A stretch of DNA of 64,000 nucleotides from Lepidonotus clava (GCA_936440205.1 OW387147.1:21539629-21603628), one strand, 5' to 3'; positions 11,297 to 25,800 are shown, counted from the stretch's first letter. Numbers and translations: made by a program. Notes: a model not told the origin generated them from the sequence alone.

Positions 11297-12264
11297 AGTG
11301 GGGTCTGTTAAGGTCATTTTTTAGTGAAATCGTTACGTGGCAGATAAAAGCATCAAATTTGGTATGAGACACCTCTGAGGCATAACTATCAAATCTGGAA
11401 GGGGAGCCACCTTGAAATATCGATAGGACGGATGTGGGGGCCAAAAAACCAATATGACTGACTTTTGCTACAAAAAATCTTATATTTCAGCTTCTAAAAC
11501 GACTAAAGAGACATGGTTGGTGTCAAAATAGAGAGATTATGGGTCAGGGAATTCAATTATTTGTGTTTGAAGTCAACGTGGAAATCCAAAATCCAAGATG
11601 GCTGATTAATTTTGAGAAATATTATGATTTTTAGCTACTAAGGTATAAGGCAAGGGGAAATGGTTCCAATATCAGTTGTTTATAGCCTAGAGGGCTCAAT
11701 AAATATAGTATTCATACAATACAATACCATAAATTTCAAAATGGCTGAATTTATTAGCATGATACCTTTGACAATGACCACTATATTCCGAAATAATTCA
11801 AAAGAAAGAGATACTGACTTTACCCTTTTACCAAAAGATTTCTTAATTTCATTTGGCATGATGATCCCCTAGGACCCCTTAATGAAATTTAAAAAGGGAG
11901 CCACCTTGAAATATCTACACAACCCCGATGGGGGCGAAAAATCCAAAATGGCAGATTTTCAGTTAAATAAAGTGATATCTCAGCTTATGAAATGCTTAGA
12001 AACACATTGTTAGTGTAAAAATTGAGAGATTAGAGGTCAGAGAATTATTTACCTTTGGAATCTACACAGGAGACCTAACCCAAGACGACCGAAACCTTTG
12101 GTTAAATACCTTAAGTTTCAAATGCTAAAAACATACAAAATTTCATTTTGATATTTCAAGGTGGCTCCCCTTCTAGATTTAATAGTTATGCCTCAGAGGT
12201 GCCTCATGCAAAATTTGGTGCTTTTATCCGCTCTGTAACGAAAAAGTTGTTAACAGACCCCACT
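11297..12264. mobile_element. 968-bp inverted-repeat element with internal duplication
   Basis: Both ends carry a repeat of about 120 bp starting AGTGGGGTCTGTTAA, continuing through CGTTAC, AAATTTGG and CACCTCTGAGGCATAACTAT and ending in GGGGAGCCACCTTGAAATAT. The right arm is inverted (12150-12264). The interior contains two diverged direct copies of a unit of about 490 bp starting GGGAGCCACCTTGAAATATC at about 11403 and 11894. Each copy has a TCCAAGATGGC-type stretch. There is no intact coding region, so this is a non-autonomous DNA transposon. Confidence 0.7.
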
Positions 12265-15200
12265 ATAATCTACTGCAGACTTTGTAAACAGTACAGATGT
12301 GTTTAGGACGTAGTTTCCCATAGATATATCCTTTATATTGTCTATTACTAAGATGACGTAAACATTTCTTTGGTAACCTATGACGCTTTATCAAAAAACA
12401 AGGCACAAAAGCTGCAACATAATTTAATCGTGAGGACTGAACAATAATAAGTATTTCAAGGTGTGTTCTGTTTGTTAGATAAATTACAATGAAAATAAGT
12501 TAAAGGATGTTCCAAGGGGTATGTTGAAGTATGTCTGAAATATCGCTGAGAGACATTTCAGCATTTTAATATCATTCAATCTCTGGTTTTGACAACAAAG
12601 TACATTGAATAGTTTTTAAAGTATATGTTTATTCAGGAGGTAATTTGCCATAGGTAGGTCATTTACAGAATACATTTCCACGGCGTCCATGTGTGAATAA
12701 ACAAGTGTTCAGATTTTATTTAGGTTTTTCGCTAACCTTTATGTGGGGTAACAAACAGGCAGTGAACCTATGGCAAGTGTGACGCTTTCAGTTAATAAGG
12801 GCAATTTATAACATACAAACTGTGTTTAAACACTAATTGCCAACACGCTTTAATCATACTGTGATATAACTTTGAAGAATATTTTTTTAAACATTAATTG
12901 CTTACTGTATGGAGCAAAATGTCTGAGACACTTTGGTAACACACTGATAATCATTATCTGGTGGTGAAGAAGTTTATGACTCAAGGAAAAAAAAAATTAA
13001 AATCACAGCTATAAAAACTGCATTCCAACAATATACAGCAGCAGTCTATTATGATGTAGGCTCGTGTTCCTATTCTGTAACGTTTACCTAGGTTGTAAAC
13101 TGAGTACTAGCAAAAGGCAAGACTACCGTGATAGCTGCAAACAATCTTAATAATGATATAATAATGATATGAGGCCGTTTTAGATACCTCAGTGCCATGA
13201 ACATGCTTATTCTTTTCATTGTAGAACTACATGACCAATCAAGTCTCTGATTTTAGAGTTTGGGTTTCAGTTAAAATTACCTGATATTTGAAATATTACT
13301 TGAGAAATTCTGTACTGTAACATGATTTATAACTATTATGCCTTCAGGTTAGGAATCCAAATTTACAAAAGCAATCTTTTTATGCAAACTATAAACAAAG
13401 ATTTATATTTTACTTGAACATATATATTTGTTGATAATAGAATGTGATAAAGCATCGATAGAACACACAATTAAACATACAAATGAAATAAAGTACAGAT
13501 ACAACATGCATTACGATATTATATTATTTCTTATGCCAGAGGAATTATTCAAATTGACAGGCTATGAGAACAATATTTTATAAACAGTTATCCCCTGCCA
13601 ACAGTCAAAATAAAAACAGCTAGATAGGTCTTAACTGTGAAAGTATTGAGCTATTTGTAGGGGATACAATGTTTTTAAGTAACACATGCTACAAAATAAT
13701 AATTTTTTTAAACATGTAAATGAAGGGCAATTTGAAAGTCATTGATCTATGGTGTACGAATGGATGGTGTATTGTTATAACTTGAAGACCATATAACAAA
13801 TGAGAAGTTCGGCAACAATGAATTAAAAGTAAAACCTCTTTGCTGTCAGAAAAGTTTGCACTGAAAATACATGGCATTTAACAAAATCAACTGCTGTTTG
13901 TTTCATACCACTATATTTGACTATGGTGATTGATAGTGAGTAATGTTTCCCTTGTATTATATCAATCAATTATGCTGAACAGAAATCACTGTTATCTTAA
14001 TAAACGAGTGTTTGTCGTGAACAGAAAACCTTTGTGAGTAACAAAAGCTGGTACTTGTAATAAAAGGCTGAGTCTTGTCTATTTTACCATATCAGTCATC
14101 CATTATACATAATTGCTTCCTGGATTTCTATTAACAGCTGGTGAGCAACTCTTTGCTTATTCAAAGGATCTATGAGCAACTCTGAGTATCTAATAACGAA
14201 GAGCAGAGATTGGTGCAACAGTCAAATATATCTCTTCAACAGTCTATTATGAGAGCTGTCCAGTAACTTGTGTAGATCTATGAATGCCCTCTATACCACC
14301 GATAGATAACATCAAATAAACAAATAACATAATAAACAGATGCGAATAACCCAACTAGGTTCACAGCAACAATTCTAAACGAATTCTATCTACATAGGTT
14401 GAGGACTACCAAATATCTGGCAGTCATTCAGATACAATACCTCTATTTTAAACCCACTCATAAGATAAGATTTTATACAAAATACAACCTGATCAAAATT
14501 CAGAGGCACAAGAACATGGCAAAATGTAAGAAAATAGAACGTTTGCTTTCAAAAGCACCCACATCATAAACCTCAAATAGTCAATGTGCACCAGATCAAC
14601 TACTTTTTAAAAACAACCTACAAATTAATCAAAATATGTTATTGCTGTATTATTTTTAGTTCAGTTGGTATCACCAATTTTCTTCCTTGTACCCTGAGCA
14701 TTGCAGAGCCAATTCATAGTGAAACACTGCAAACCTCGATAGAGAAAGGGTCATGAACTAACTACTTGGATACACAGTATTAAGTACAAATAAGAGAATC
14801 AAGTATTGTGGCGTTCCCAGTGCTCCTATCAACTGAGTTTGTCTCATGCAATTTAATAAGATCCTTCCCCTTTACAAATAATAACAAAGTAGGTGTTTTT
14901 TATATCAGTTTTACACATACTAATAAAATTTTGTTCCACTGTTAAATATCTAATCACGATGGCAATTGTTTTCATTCTTATTTGAATCCAATTTTTAATC
15001 TTTCATAGACTTTATTCATCACTTTGGCCATACAGTTGGTGCATGGTTAGAGATCAGTCAACGGAAGACTCTAAATCAGCAATGTGTGCTACCTGGTAGG
15101 TCTGGCAAAGCTTAGATGTGTTTTCTAACAGCAGCACTACTTTAATTGTATCAAGTTGCATGTAGCAACATTCTTGTCATGTCACACTCTTCGAGATTTT

Positions 15201-16487
15201 TTGTTCAAACATAGTACTGACTTACTAAAGTACGAGTATTGGAATTCTGTAAAAACCATATACTTATTTATTATTTGCAAAGGTCTTCACTTGACTTCTA
15301 TCCATATGGTATCTTTATATTCACGGCCATGTGTCACGTGAATATTTTGATTCATGGACCGTTTGAAGCAATTTTATCTAAATGCTGTGCTATCCTAACG
15401 TAAAAGTGCACGAGATTCATATTCAAATAAGTTGGAAACTTTCTTTTCATTGGAATTATAATTTCTTTGAGGAATAGAAACAAAAACCACTATAGTCTTG
15501 TACTTAATGTTTTCAACACTGCTTTGGTATGAAAACTTTTTTTTTCACTACAGTAGGCTATCGTGTTAGTTTGGCCTTACTTCTAAATGATAATGACAGA
15601 TCTTTTTTGGTTAGAAAGTACAAAAATTAGTCTTATTGAGCATTATTACGCTGTGGGTGGTAAATTAAGTTTCATAGCTTTCCGTCAAGATAACTTTTCG
15701 TTACGCTAGTATCTTTTGTATACATGCAAACATTCTTGTATCAGTCAAATTAAGGATTGGTAGTATTGTATTCGGTATTGCTTTGTTTGAAAGCAACAGA
15801 ATAGCTATATTATGAAACGGATTTTACTGACAGTAGAGCAACAATAAAAGATATATTTCAGTACGGTCAAATTACGATCGTGTTTCAGATAGGAAACCAC
15901 TGTAACTGTATTTATGGATTTCTGTTACATTGGAGAGAAAACAACTTGGCATAGGGAAGCCAACTGTATCACAAGTGTTAAGTGGATACCGGTGTATTTC
16001 AGCAATCATCGCCATGTCAATCGTGGCGAGTGACACCAACCGCGTATCGCTGTGGACGTCATAGGGTTTGACACTAGTCAACTACGCCTAACTCTATTAT
16101 ATACAGCTCTCAGTGAGCACAGAGAGAATCATGTCCAGCCTACACTTCTATGAAAAATAGTTTGCCAACGTCTTGTCAAAATAGAGATTCTCAAATAAAA
16201 GGTTGCTGTGGATGGTGTGGTGCCGATCGAGCCCGAAGCCGTCCCTCGGGTTCAAGTTGACCGAAGAGGCAATGAAGACTCTGAGCAAGGAGTGAGATAT
16301 CCTTATGACCTTCCCCCCTGGCCAAGGTCATTTGAAGGTTACTCAGTTCTAGGTGACCATTCTCAAAATATCCTGACTCGCAATGATCATGTTCTATCCC
16401 AGATGCGTGAAAGTCGAACAGGTGTTCTCATACGACTTCTTCTTGATCTTCGCTTGGATTGCGAGTATAACATCCCCCATTCAGACC
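12265..16487. other. Region between convergent genes; probable DPY19L 3' UTR at its right end
   Basis: I see no coding exon in 4.2 kb of AT-rich sequence. The DPY19L stop is at 16488-16490 on the - strand, so its 3' UTR must begin here and run to lower coordinates. TTTATT (AATAAA on the - strand) occurs near 15265, 15009 and 12717, but the true end cannot be chosen. Small open frames in this interval show no homology. Confidence 0.5.
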
Positions 16488-16671
16488 TCACAACCTTGAC
16501 CTGTGTCTTTGTGTGTTTTTGTTCAGTTTGAGTACATCATACATGTTGTTTCTAAACACTCTGGTGAAATAGGGGGCAGGGTTTTTGTGAAGTTTCGCAC
16601 ATGTGGGAACGACCACGCTCCGATGAGCTTCGTCTTCAAGGTCCCAGATTTCGGCCATACCACATCCAGGT
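16488..16671 (-). CDS. DPY19L last coding exon with stop
   Basis: Acceptor TTTTTGCAG. It codes for [16 protein letters not shown], then [20 protein letters not shown], the conserved C-terminus, plus an extra [11 protein letters not shown] before TGA at 16488-16490. A - strand open frame at 16523-16759 is the same DNA in the wrong frame. Confidence 0.95.
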
Positions 16672-19600
16672 CTGCAAAAAGAAGTGAGAAAATATTACAA
16701 ATAGACCTATGACAGAAAAACCCATAAATGATAGTAATTTTCATAGCAAACCTAACCATATTCTCCAGCTTTTGGATTGTAGTTTATATCAGGATTTTGT
16801 TTATAACAGATCTAAAGAGTTATAATTATTGCAACAATCCAAAAGAGAAAAAAACATCATTTTTGTATGTAAAGGGATTTGCATTTGGTTTTTCAGTGTA
16901 CACTTGTCCGCATAGAAATGTTTTATTCCTGGGATCTAGTCTAGCGTATACAGGGGGTGTAAAACAGGTATTGTCACTAGTGTTCACATTAAACTTTGTA
17001 CTCTGGACGGTGGTACTCAGTCTCAACATTGTAACTAAAACCATGTGGATAAGAACACCTCTAATGGTAATTGTTCGCCCTTTTAAAAAGCTTAAGCAGT
17101 GCACATGTGGAATCTTATAGACCTTGTGGAGCCGTGGTCACTTGAACACTTTTTGATTATGATTAAGTAAACTTGTATTAAACCAATTTGATGCAAAGAT
17201 ATAGAACAATTGCTTTAGGATTGAAAATAATAATGATTATGAGTTGATCACCAATATAGCAGCCACCTCATTCTGGTAGATGTGAAGTCATCTACTCAAT
17301 GTCTATTCCGTATACTTCTATAAAATACCTATTTGATTTTAAAACATTCAGTTTTTCTATCCTCACCTGGAGCGGCGCACGCACCACGCCTCCTCCATAA
17401 TGATGTATTCTACCTCCAGGTACTGTAGGTGGAGCCACACCTCCTCTGCTGGTTTCCGGCTGTAGATGGTATACACCTTCTTAGTACGCGCCCTGCAAAG
17501 AAAGGACACACTGGCATCAGCGAAAATAAATGATATTTAACAAATGATAAGAAATAAAGATGTTACATGGATATGTTAGATGGATATGTCTATACAGAAA
17601 GATTCATTATAATATTATAATGAAATCTATACACCTTTTTCAAAAGCGTGGCGCCCTACTAACAGAATAGGCCTGAACCGAATGATTATGATGTGGGATA
17701 TATAGGCACAGGCTTTAATTGTTGGCACATTTTCATCAGCTGGCCACCAGATGAGAAATACGGAAACACACTTTAGAGAGAAGTCAGATAAAAGGCAGAC
17801 AATAAAGTGAACACCTTATTCTTTAGACAATATGGCTGGAAAGACATGTCTGCGTGATTGAGGTTACTATTTATGAAAGCAGTAACTGCCATGGGGTCGG
17901 GATAATGCTTATGTCATAGGGGCACTAGAGCCTAGATATTATTACAAATAATTAGAGGTTTTAGGTATTCTCACTGACCTGAGGTCGGCGTCCTCGTAGT
18001 GTGGGTGGTTGATGATGGGTCGCTGGGTGCACAGTTTGACCGTAGCCATGGTGGGCATAGGGCCTGCAAACACTGCGTCTACATCAACAAAGAGGACACC
18101 GTTACCAACTGTACAACAGCCTACTTATTAATCTCATACAAGGACACTTTACCTCTAACAAGAACACTTTACATCTTCTAATGACACTTTGCTATCATAA
18201 TTATAATGTCCCCATAGACCTATTAAATCTATCTAAAAAGTGACACGATATTAGTTTGTTTATCATACATGTATATATATGTACTTCTCACAGATAAATA
18301 ATCAAGTACATGTAAGATAAGTGCCTCTCCTGGATAACGCAGTGAAGATTATTAGATTGACCGTTATAAGTAAGCTGGGTACAAAGATAAGATCCTCCTT
18401 GCAAACTTCATACCCTTAATTGCTACCAACAAAAGTAATTATTCATTAGATACGTGAACACTGGCTCTTGTTTTTGGTACTTTCTTCCATTTCCCCAAAT
18501 GAAAGAAAACAACAGTATCTAGTTTTTCTTCATGTTTCTCCTGCCTCTTGATATGACAATAAATCCCTACATAGTTCGAGTTCGTGTATTTTCGAGTTAT
18601 TTCTCTTAAAATTTGATCTAATGGTTTTATTGCATTTATCATTGTAGAACATATTTTGATAAAGATATGCGAAGGGAAATATTGTAAAAACTTTACAAAA
18701 AGAAGGCAATTCAAACACTTTATGCTGTGCCCAAAACTTCCCCCCCAAAAAACAGAAAGAAATCCAGTATATCCACAGGGGTGATTTGCCTGCCGAGTAA
18801 CTGATTGCACAAGCGACCAATCAGCTGATGGCCCGCAAAATGTGTGCCCTGATCGCCACCAAATGTTTCTGCCAATCTCAGCAGACATGAGCAACTCACT
18901 TTATAGTCTTTGTTGGATCTTGTTAGGTATGAGCAACTCACTTTTGTTGGTGTTTTTGTTGATCCAGTTGATGAGCTCCTCCAGGCGCGGGTTGTTGTAC
19001 TCGCCCTGGATCCTCCACTGGGACTGCAGGTTGAGGTAACCCTGGATGCTCATCCCTCCCAGGACCACCCCCACCAGGGCCAGGTGGCGCAGGGTCTGGT
19101 GGCTGGAGGACCACCTGCCCAGCCAACCGAATATCTGCAATCAGAGAAAAAGTAATGTTGGATGATTTTGATATTAATTTTTACTGTTGATGGAAATTAA
19201 AAGTTGATGTTATCTGGATTTGAGTTTTACTGGATTTGAATATGGAATGCTGATAAAAGCCTGAATAATTGCATTCTGTTCCCAAAAAGTGTAAATATCA
19301 CTTTCTCAGTAGATCGCACGAATTATTGACTCATAGTTATCTTACTATTAAAGGGATAGTTTTCTACAGAAACAACTTGAATAAGATGATAAAGGGATCT
19401 AAAGTACTTAACATGAGTGGGGATAAAGTGTAAAATTGTGCAGGGTTTATAATTAATAATGATAAACACTCCCTAAAGCCCAGCTTACTGTCCCACCATA
19501 CTGTCCACTGATGCCCCCTGGTGGCCTTTCAGGGTGATGACATCACACCTGAACCATTTATGCTAATTACCCTCTTGCCCCTCCCCCTCTGCTGCCCCCT

Positions 19601-22600
19601 CCCCCCTCCACATACACCCTCAGGGCAGGACATGAAATGTACATGATTGACTCTAAGTGGTCAGACTAAGCTGTATAGAGTGAAATGTACAAGATGGACC
19701 CTGAGCAGCAAGGCTGAGTGGCCAAGTAATGTGGAATGTACACGACTGGGGGTCACGGTTCACTGGTCACAACACAACCTGAGTGGCCAGATTCAGGGGA
19801 TGGGGAGTAGGAGGTGGAAGGGGAGGTGGAAGGGGAGGGGGTAAGGGGTAATTAGCATATATGGTTCAGGTGTGATGTCATCACCCTGAAAGGCCACCAG
19901 GGGGCATGAGGGCAGAGTATGGTGAGACAGGAAGCTTGGATTCAGGATGTTTTATTGGAATTAATTATACACCCTGCACAATTGTCCTTTTATACCTGCA
20001 CATGATAAATACTTTGAAGCATGTAAACATCATATACTTGTTGTTTCTAAAGCAAACTATCCCTTTAACAATGGATAAAAGATCACCTATTTTTTTTCAA
20101 GATTATTTCATTACCAGGAAAAAAGGGGAATACCATTGGTGTCATTTTAAGGTTTTAGAAGACTGAAAAAAGCTCAGTTCTAGGGATATTAGCAAAAAAA
20201 ACTCTCCTAGATCTTTCAGCGTTTAGGTCACTTATGAAAATGAAAAGAGTAAGGTACCAATTGTATCGAGAACGTTAGTAATACTGACCTTGGGACTGGC
20301 GAGCAGGGAGGTGACAAGGCACATTTGAGGGGTCCAGAAGAGTTTGAGTCTCATGATAAGGACGGCCATGACGGTGAAGGCGGCCAGCTGCGCGCACACG
20401 TACACCAGCTGAAGGGAAAATCGGAATATCAAATTATTGTATTTTTATTCAGTGATTTTTAATAATATGTTAGTAAACCCCCTTACCCATTGGGCCGAGT
20501 CGACGCATACATTGGCCGATTACTAGTGGACTTTCTTCTAAAGATTGGCAGATTATTACGGCGATTTAAATCAAACAGGCACAATTAGATACCACTCACA
20601 CAAGTCAGAGTGCCTTTCAGAGGTGCCACTCAGGAATGATGAAAAATCCGGAAAAGTAGGAAGGACATTTCCGGATTTCCAGTTTATAAACTAAAAGGGT
20701 GGCAATATTCATTGAAAAGCATATATATGGCCAAAATGGCTCAGAAACCATAACGGAATAATTCGAGAAGCAAAATCGGCTACCTAGGTGAAAATATTTG
20801 TTTATTTCTTTTTTACACTGAACTGGCAAAAATCCGGAAATCGGAAAAAGAAGGAAAGATGGCATCCCTGACCTTGTATTTGAGGGGTCCAGAAGGAAAA
20901 GATGGCATCCCTGACCTTTTCATTGAGCATTTGAAAAAAGAGATGGAATCTAAATTGAGTAAGTTGTCTCACTAACCTCGGCGTGGGGTTTACTGCGGTA
21001 CTGGACGTCGCCCTCTCCCCCCTCAGTGCTGCCCTCTGACGTCGTCGACAGGCCGTCGTCCCCGTTACAACCCGCCATCCGGGCGTCGGGCACCGACAAC
21101 CCGTTACCATGGTTACCGTTATTGTCCACGTGTTTAAGTGACACTGTCCGGTACTGCTGGACCTCCCGCCGGATAATCTGTATATCAAAAAAAAAGAGAA
21201 AAAGATCAGGATTAAAATATTTGTGTTAAATATACACAGAGATACATAAGATTATGTATGTCTATAATATACACTGATGTTCTTTTATGGCGTAATAGAA
21301 CTGATACACATAAATTTAGAAAGCTCATTAGCTTTCCTTTCAGCAACAAATCTCCAAGGGTTTACATGCGATTCGTGCGATTAAAACCATTTATTATATG
21401 ATTATTTTGAATAAATATATACTAATCTTGTTGATTTATGTCTATTTTATTTGGGTACTTACGGTAATTACGGTGACAAGAACGGCGACTACGGCACACG
21501 GTCCTAACAACGTCCTCAGCACCCTCCACGGTGTCTGGATAACACAAATATGGTAAACACTTAAAATAGATATTTAATGCAGAGTAATTCCTTGTTATCA
21601 CGGATAGACACAGAAGGAATTATAATCTCCCATTCTGGGCACAGACGGAAATAATCAAGATCAGTATTAGAAGGAAATTCATTATAGGGCTACGGCCAAA
21701 TGAAGATCTGCAGCGATAATAATCTACTTGACAAGTGAGGAAAACACTTATAAGGTAAATGGGCTTTTTTCATTCGGATCAAAACTTGAAACCGTATCCT
21801 CAGCAGTAACTGACTAGGCCGAGCAGCTCAAAATGCCGCGTTGATCCTCCAGGCGGCACCACCGACTCACCTCTCGCTCCATGAAGTCGAACTCAGCGGC
21901 GCACGTATACAACATGGTATGGAAGTTCTTGTAACTCGTGAATTTACTCTTCAAAATATCGCCAATATGTTTCTGTAAAGAAAAGAAGAAAACAAAAGAA
22001 TGATATGTTAATTCAATTTGCTTTTCTTCACACTAAGACACAACAGTAATACAATGAGGGATAGGGAAAAACTAATTTTTGTTCGATATATTACTTAAAG
22101 CTTCAACATCTTCCCTTCAGAAACGATGTGTAATTAAGGATTCATAGCCTTAAAGGGAGTCAAAACCAATAAATTGATAAAATTTTGAAATCCCAGATAA
22201 GTATAGAAATATGTTAGATGAGTCTAATTAAGGTCATTGGTAAAGTATTAGCTCTGAAAACTAGCTCAAACCAAAGTAGAATTCCATGAGAGATAGTAAA
22301 ATTTCAATTTGTTTGTAAACAAACCCCATTTATGCGGATCCACATTAATTGATTTGAACAAGGAAAACATGTTTTCAATGATTTTCCACCATATTTCATG
22401 GTTTAAATTTAAACATAGGCCAGAAATAGGCCCAATGAATGGATTTCCATAATTATTTGAGTTTGGAAAATTTGGTCGAATTTATTGGTTTTGGCTCCCT
22501 TTAACTGTAAGTACTCTCATGCCAACAGTAGTTCAAAAGTAGGAGGGAAAAATATCAGCGTGGCATTTTAAAGATAACTTTAAATTAATCACAGATGTGC

Positions 22601-22845
22601 TCAGCCGATCTCTCACATAAATCATATAAAACTGACTCGCTGGTAAATTAGACAAGTGAAACACTAATGAACTGACTTATAACGGAAATGTTTTGCTACT
22701 TGAATAGTAGTAATTACTGATATTAGTCTTCTTGTTCACTTTACTGACATGCTAGTGTAATTAATCTGTCCAACTCGTTAGACCACTTCATATGGCTGAT
22801 TACCTGACGGGACGTGCGATCAGTACTCTACTCATATATATATAT

Positions 22846-22878
<33 letters not shown>

Positions 22879-25800
22879 TCTGATGAAGGATGTAACTATC
22901 CGTAAATTGACCAACTTTGAATGTCTATAATAAATTTCTAAGTCTACAACAAGCCGTCGTTGAGCTAGACGTTCTCTACAGTATTTTACTATTTCTATTT
23001 ATATAAGTGCTTTCTCAAAGATATTTTACACTTCATCACGAGGGCTAGAGCTACCACTGACACAATTTACAGGTTGAAAGTAATAATCCTATCAAACATA
23101 ACTGTTTGTGTAGCCTGTATTTCTTAAAATGGATAACTCTTACCTAATGTCAAAGCTTAGCTTTCTATATTACTAGAGAAAAGTATTTATATACCAAACT
23201 ACCGCCAGACAGAATCGCCTACTGGTATATGGGCTTTGGATTAAGAAGTAAACTCATTGTACTTACATCGTCAGCTATTCCCAGGATGCGGGCGGACCCA
23301 ATTTTGATCCCGAGAGTCCCAATAATCAGCAGCATACCCTGTACAACCTGTATGGACAAACGCAACACACCGTTATACCACATGCACAAGCTGTATGAAC
23401 ACACATCCATTATTAAACATGTACAAGCTGTATGAACAAATCAAACACGCCCGTCATTAAGCATGTACAAGCTGTATGAACAAATCAAACACGCCCATCA
23501 ATACTCAGGGATGTAAGTTGGGGACAGCCAAAAAATCAGAAATGGCGTTAAGAAAATCTGAACGAATCTTAAAATGTTCTGAAATATGTTCTAAAAATCA
23601 AAATTTCAAAAAGAGTTTTTGTGGTACCGGAGAGAAAAAAACGGAAATCCAACTAGAATCGGAAAACTTACATCCCTGAATAATCATGGACAACCTGCAT
23701 GATCAAATCAAACACGCCTGTCGTTACACATGTACAATCTGTATGAGCAAATTGAACATGTCTTTCATTTCACATGGAGAGATCCAACTATATAGTAATC
23801 ATTTAGCTTTCATAACTTGGCCTGATATTGCCTATTGCTGTCTCATATGACCAAAAAGAGTTGACTCATGTCGCCTTGATGTCTGTTTTCTCTAATACAG
23901 ATGGCCTTCAAGTCTACTTCGACAACGGTATATAGAGAATTATATTGGAAATTTTATGACAAGGAAGGTTAGGTGGCATTGATTATTGTAACTTAAGTTC
24001 TCAAGCGAAAAATTCATTTGAGAACAAACTCAAATATGTCAAAGTTATCCTTGATCCTTAAAATCGGATCAAAATTACATAGAAACTTTGACCAAACATA
24101 GACATAAAATACACAATATTTCTTCCTTAATGATCACAAAATTTCTTCTCTAACATTAGAACGTAAATATCCATCCCTATTAACGTTTCCTAAACGTTTA
24201 GATAAAACATACTGTTTTTGTTTCTTTAGCCCTTGTTCAAAAGCTGTATGTAAGGAATCCTTTTGACTGTATTCGAAGCACGACATGGATTTCCATTATC
24301 GACTGCACAGTGGAGACTTTTCCACGTGCCTTTCAGCGTCTAGACTCTGGCTCTAAAAGCTAATCGACTGTCCCTTTTAGAGTTAAGGGGACGTGATCTT
24401 TGCTCTCCAATTCCCCCCATTACCATCCCAGCGCTATAACAAGGAAACGTTTCTTCTTGTAATAAGGAGTCCGGCTTTGCATTGAAATAAGATGGCTTTT
24501 TCACTTCTCAAATTATTGACTAGACATTTCGACCTTGATTATGGCACCATTAAGCCAAATGGCAAGACGTAAAGCATTTATTTTTAGTGCGGACAAATGG
24601 AGGCATAGACTTGTCTTATACTTATAATGTATCATGTATGTCCAGTGCGGATTATAATATAGGTCTAATGAAATCTATAGGAGAAGTGGCTAAGGTGTGT
24701 TCTTGATTTTCGAGGGAAAAAACAGCACATGAATCAAATTGTAACACAAATATATTACTTACCCAAATCAAGAAGCGGACCCTTATTTTTTCAATGACAG
24801 GTTCCAGTAAGACTATCACCTGAAGAGGAAAAGAAAAACGTTAGAAATTACATTTACATTATTTGAAATGAAGCATTTATCCCTTTGCAATGTATAAATT
24901 AGTAGTACCAAGGCCCAAATTGTCTGACGATCTAATTGTAGGATAATCAGCATGTTATGATAAGTGTCGCAAGAAGAACGTTTGTTTCTTGTAACGGATG
25001 TGGTACCATTTAAAAAAACCCAGCAAAGAATCACTTCATGATGTAGATACACTTTGAGATGGATGTAATCATTAATCCAAGATATCAATCGTTTAACACT
25101 GATAAACTCAAATTTACTAATTAGCCTAATCCTAAATTTACAGAATATGGGCTCACATAAAGAAAATACGTCATGCCAGATCTGTATGCAAGAAGAATAT
25201 GTGGTACCGTATAAAAACACATATTCAAATATTTGAAATGTAGATATACAGCAAGCACATTTAGTTATGCAAATAGTATGCAAAAAGCTGAGTAAGCCTT
25301 TTCTAACCACCTGGGTCCTACACTTACAGACACGGAGATGAGGCAGGCAGCGAAGAAAGATGTGAGGAGCATCTCATTACCGAAGAGGCACACGTAGGAA
25401 ATGGCCAGGCCCAACTGGAAAATAAACATACACGGAATAATCAGTTTACGGCGAATGTGGGAGTGAGGGAGTTTATATGTATTTTGTGTTTGGAGGACCA
25501 ATTCTATTATAAATCATACTGTATGTAATATCCTCGGAAATATATTACGAGCAGAAAGTACAGTTTTCAAAGCCCTACGATTGTTTATTTATTGCATCAT
25601 TCTGGTGAATTATGCCTGACATTATTAACAGTATTATTAAAAAAAGGGTAACCAATGAGTCAACTCTTTACAAGATATATGTTTTGAAGATAAACGAAGA
25701 CACCTCTGTTAGGTTTTTCAATCATCTATCATAAGGAGAGTCTTATAGATAGGCGTCAGCATATTTTTTCCTTTCTAAAGCAAAAGACAGTGCCCCATGA

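Noticed and set aside
16728-17120. 130-codon open frame on the + strand
   Set aside because: Antisense in the last DPY19L intron, AT-rich, with no family resemblance.
18901-19155. Several open frames overlapping the DPY19L exon at 18942-19134
   Set aside because: Other-frame shadows of the real exon, whose frame is fixed by conserved residues and splice phase.
24816-25310. 164-codon open frame on the - strand
   Set aside because: It lies almost wholly in the intron between two DPY19L exons and has no homology.
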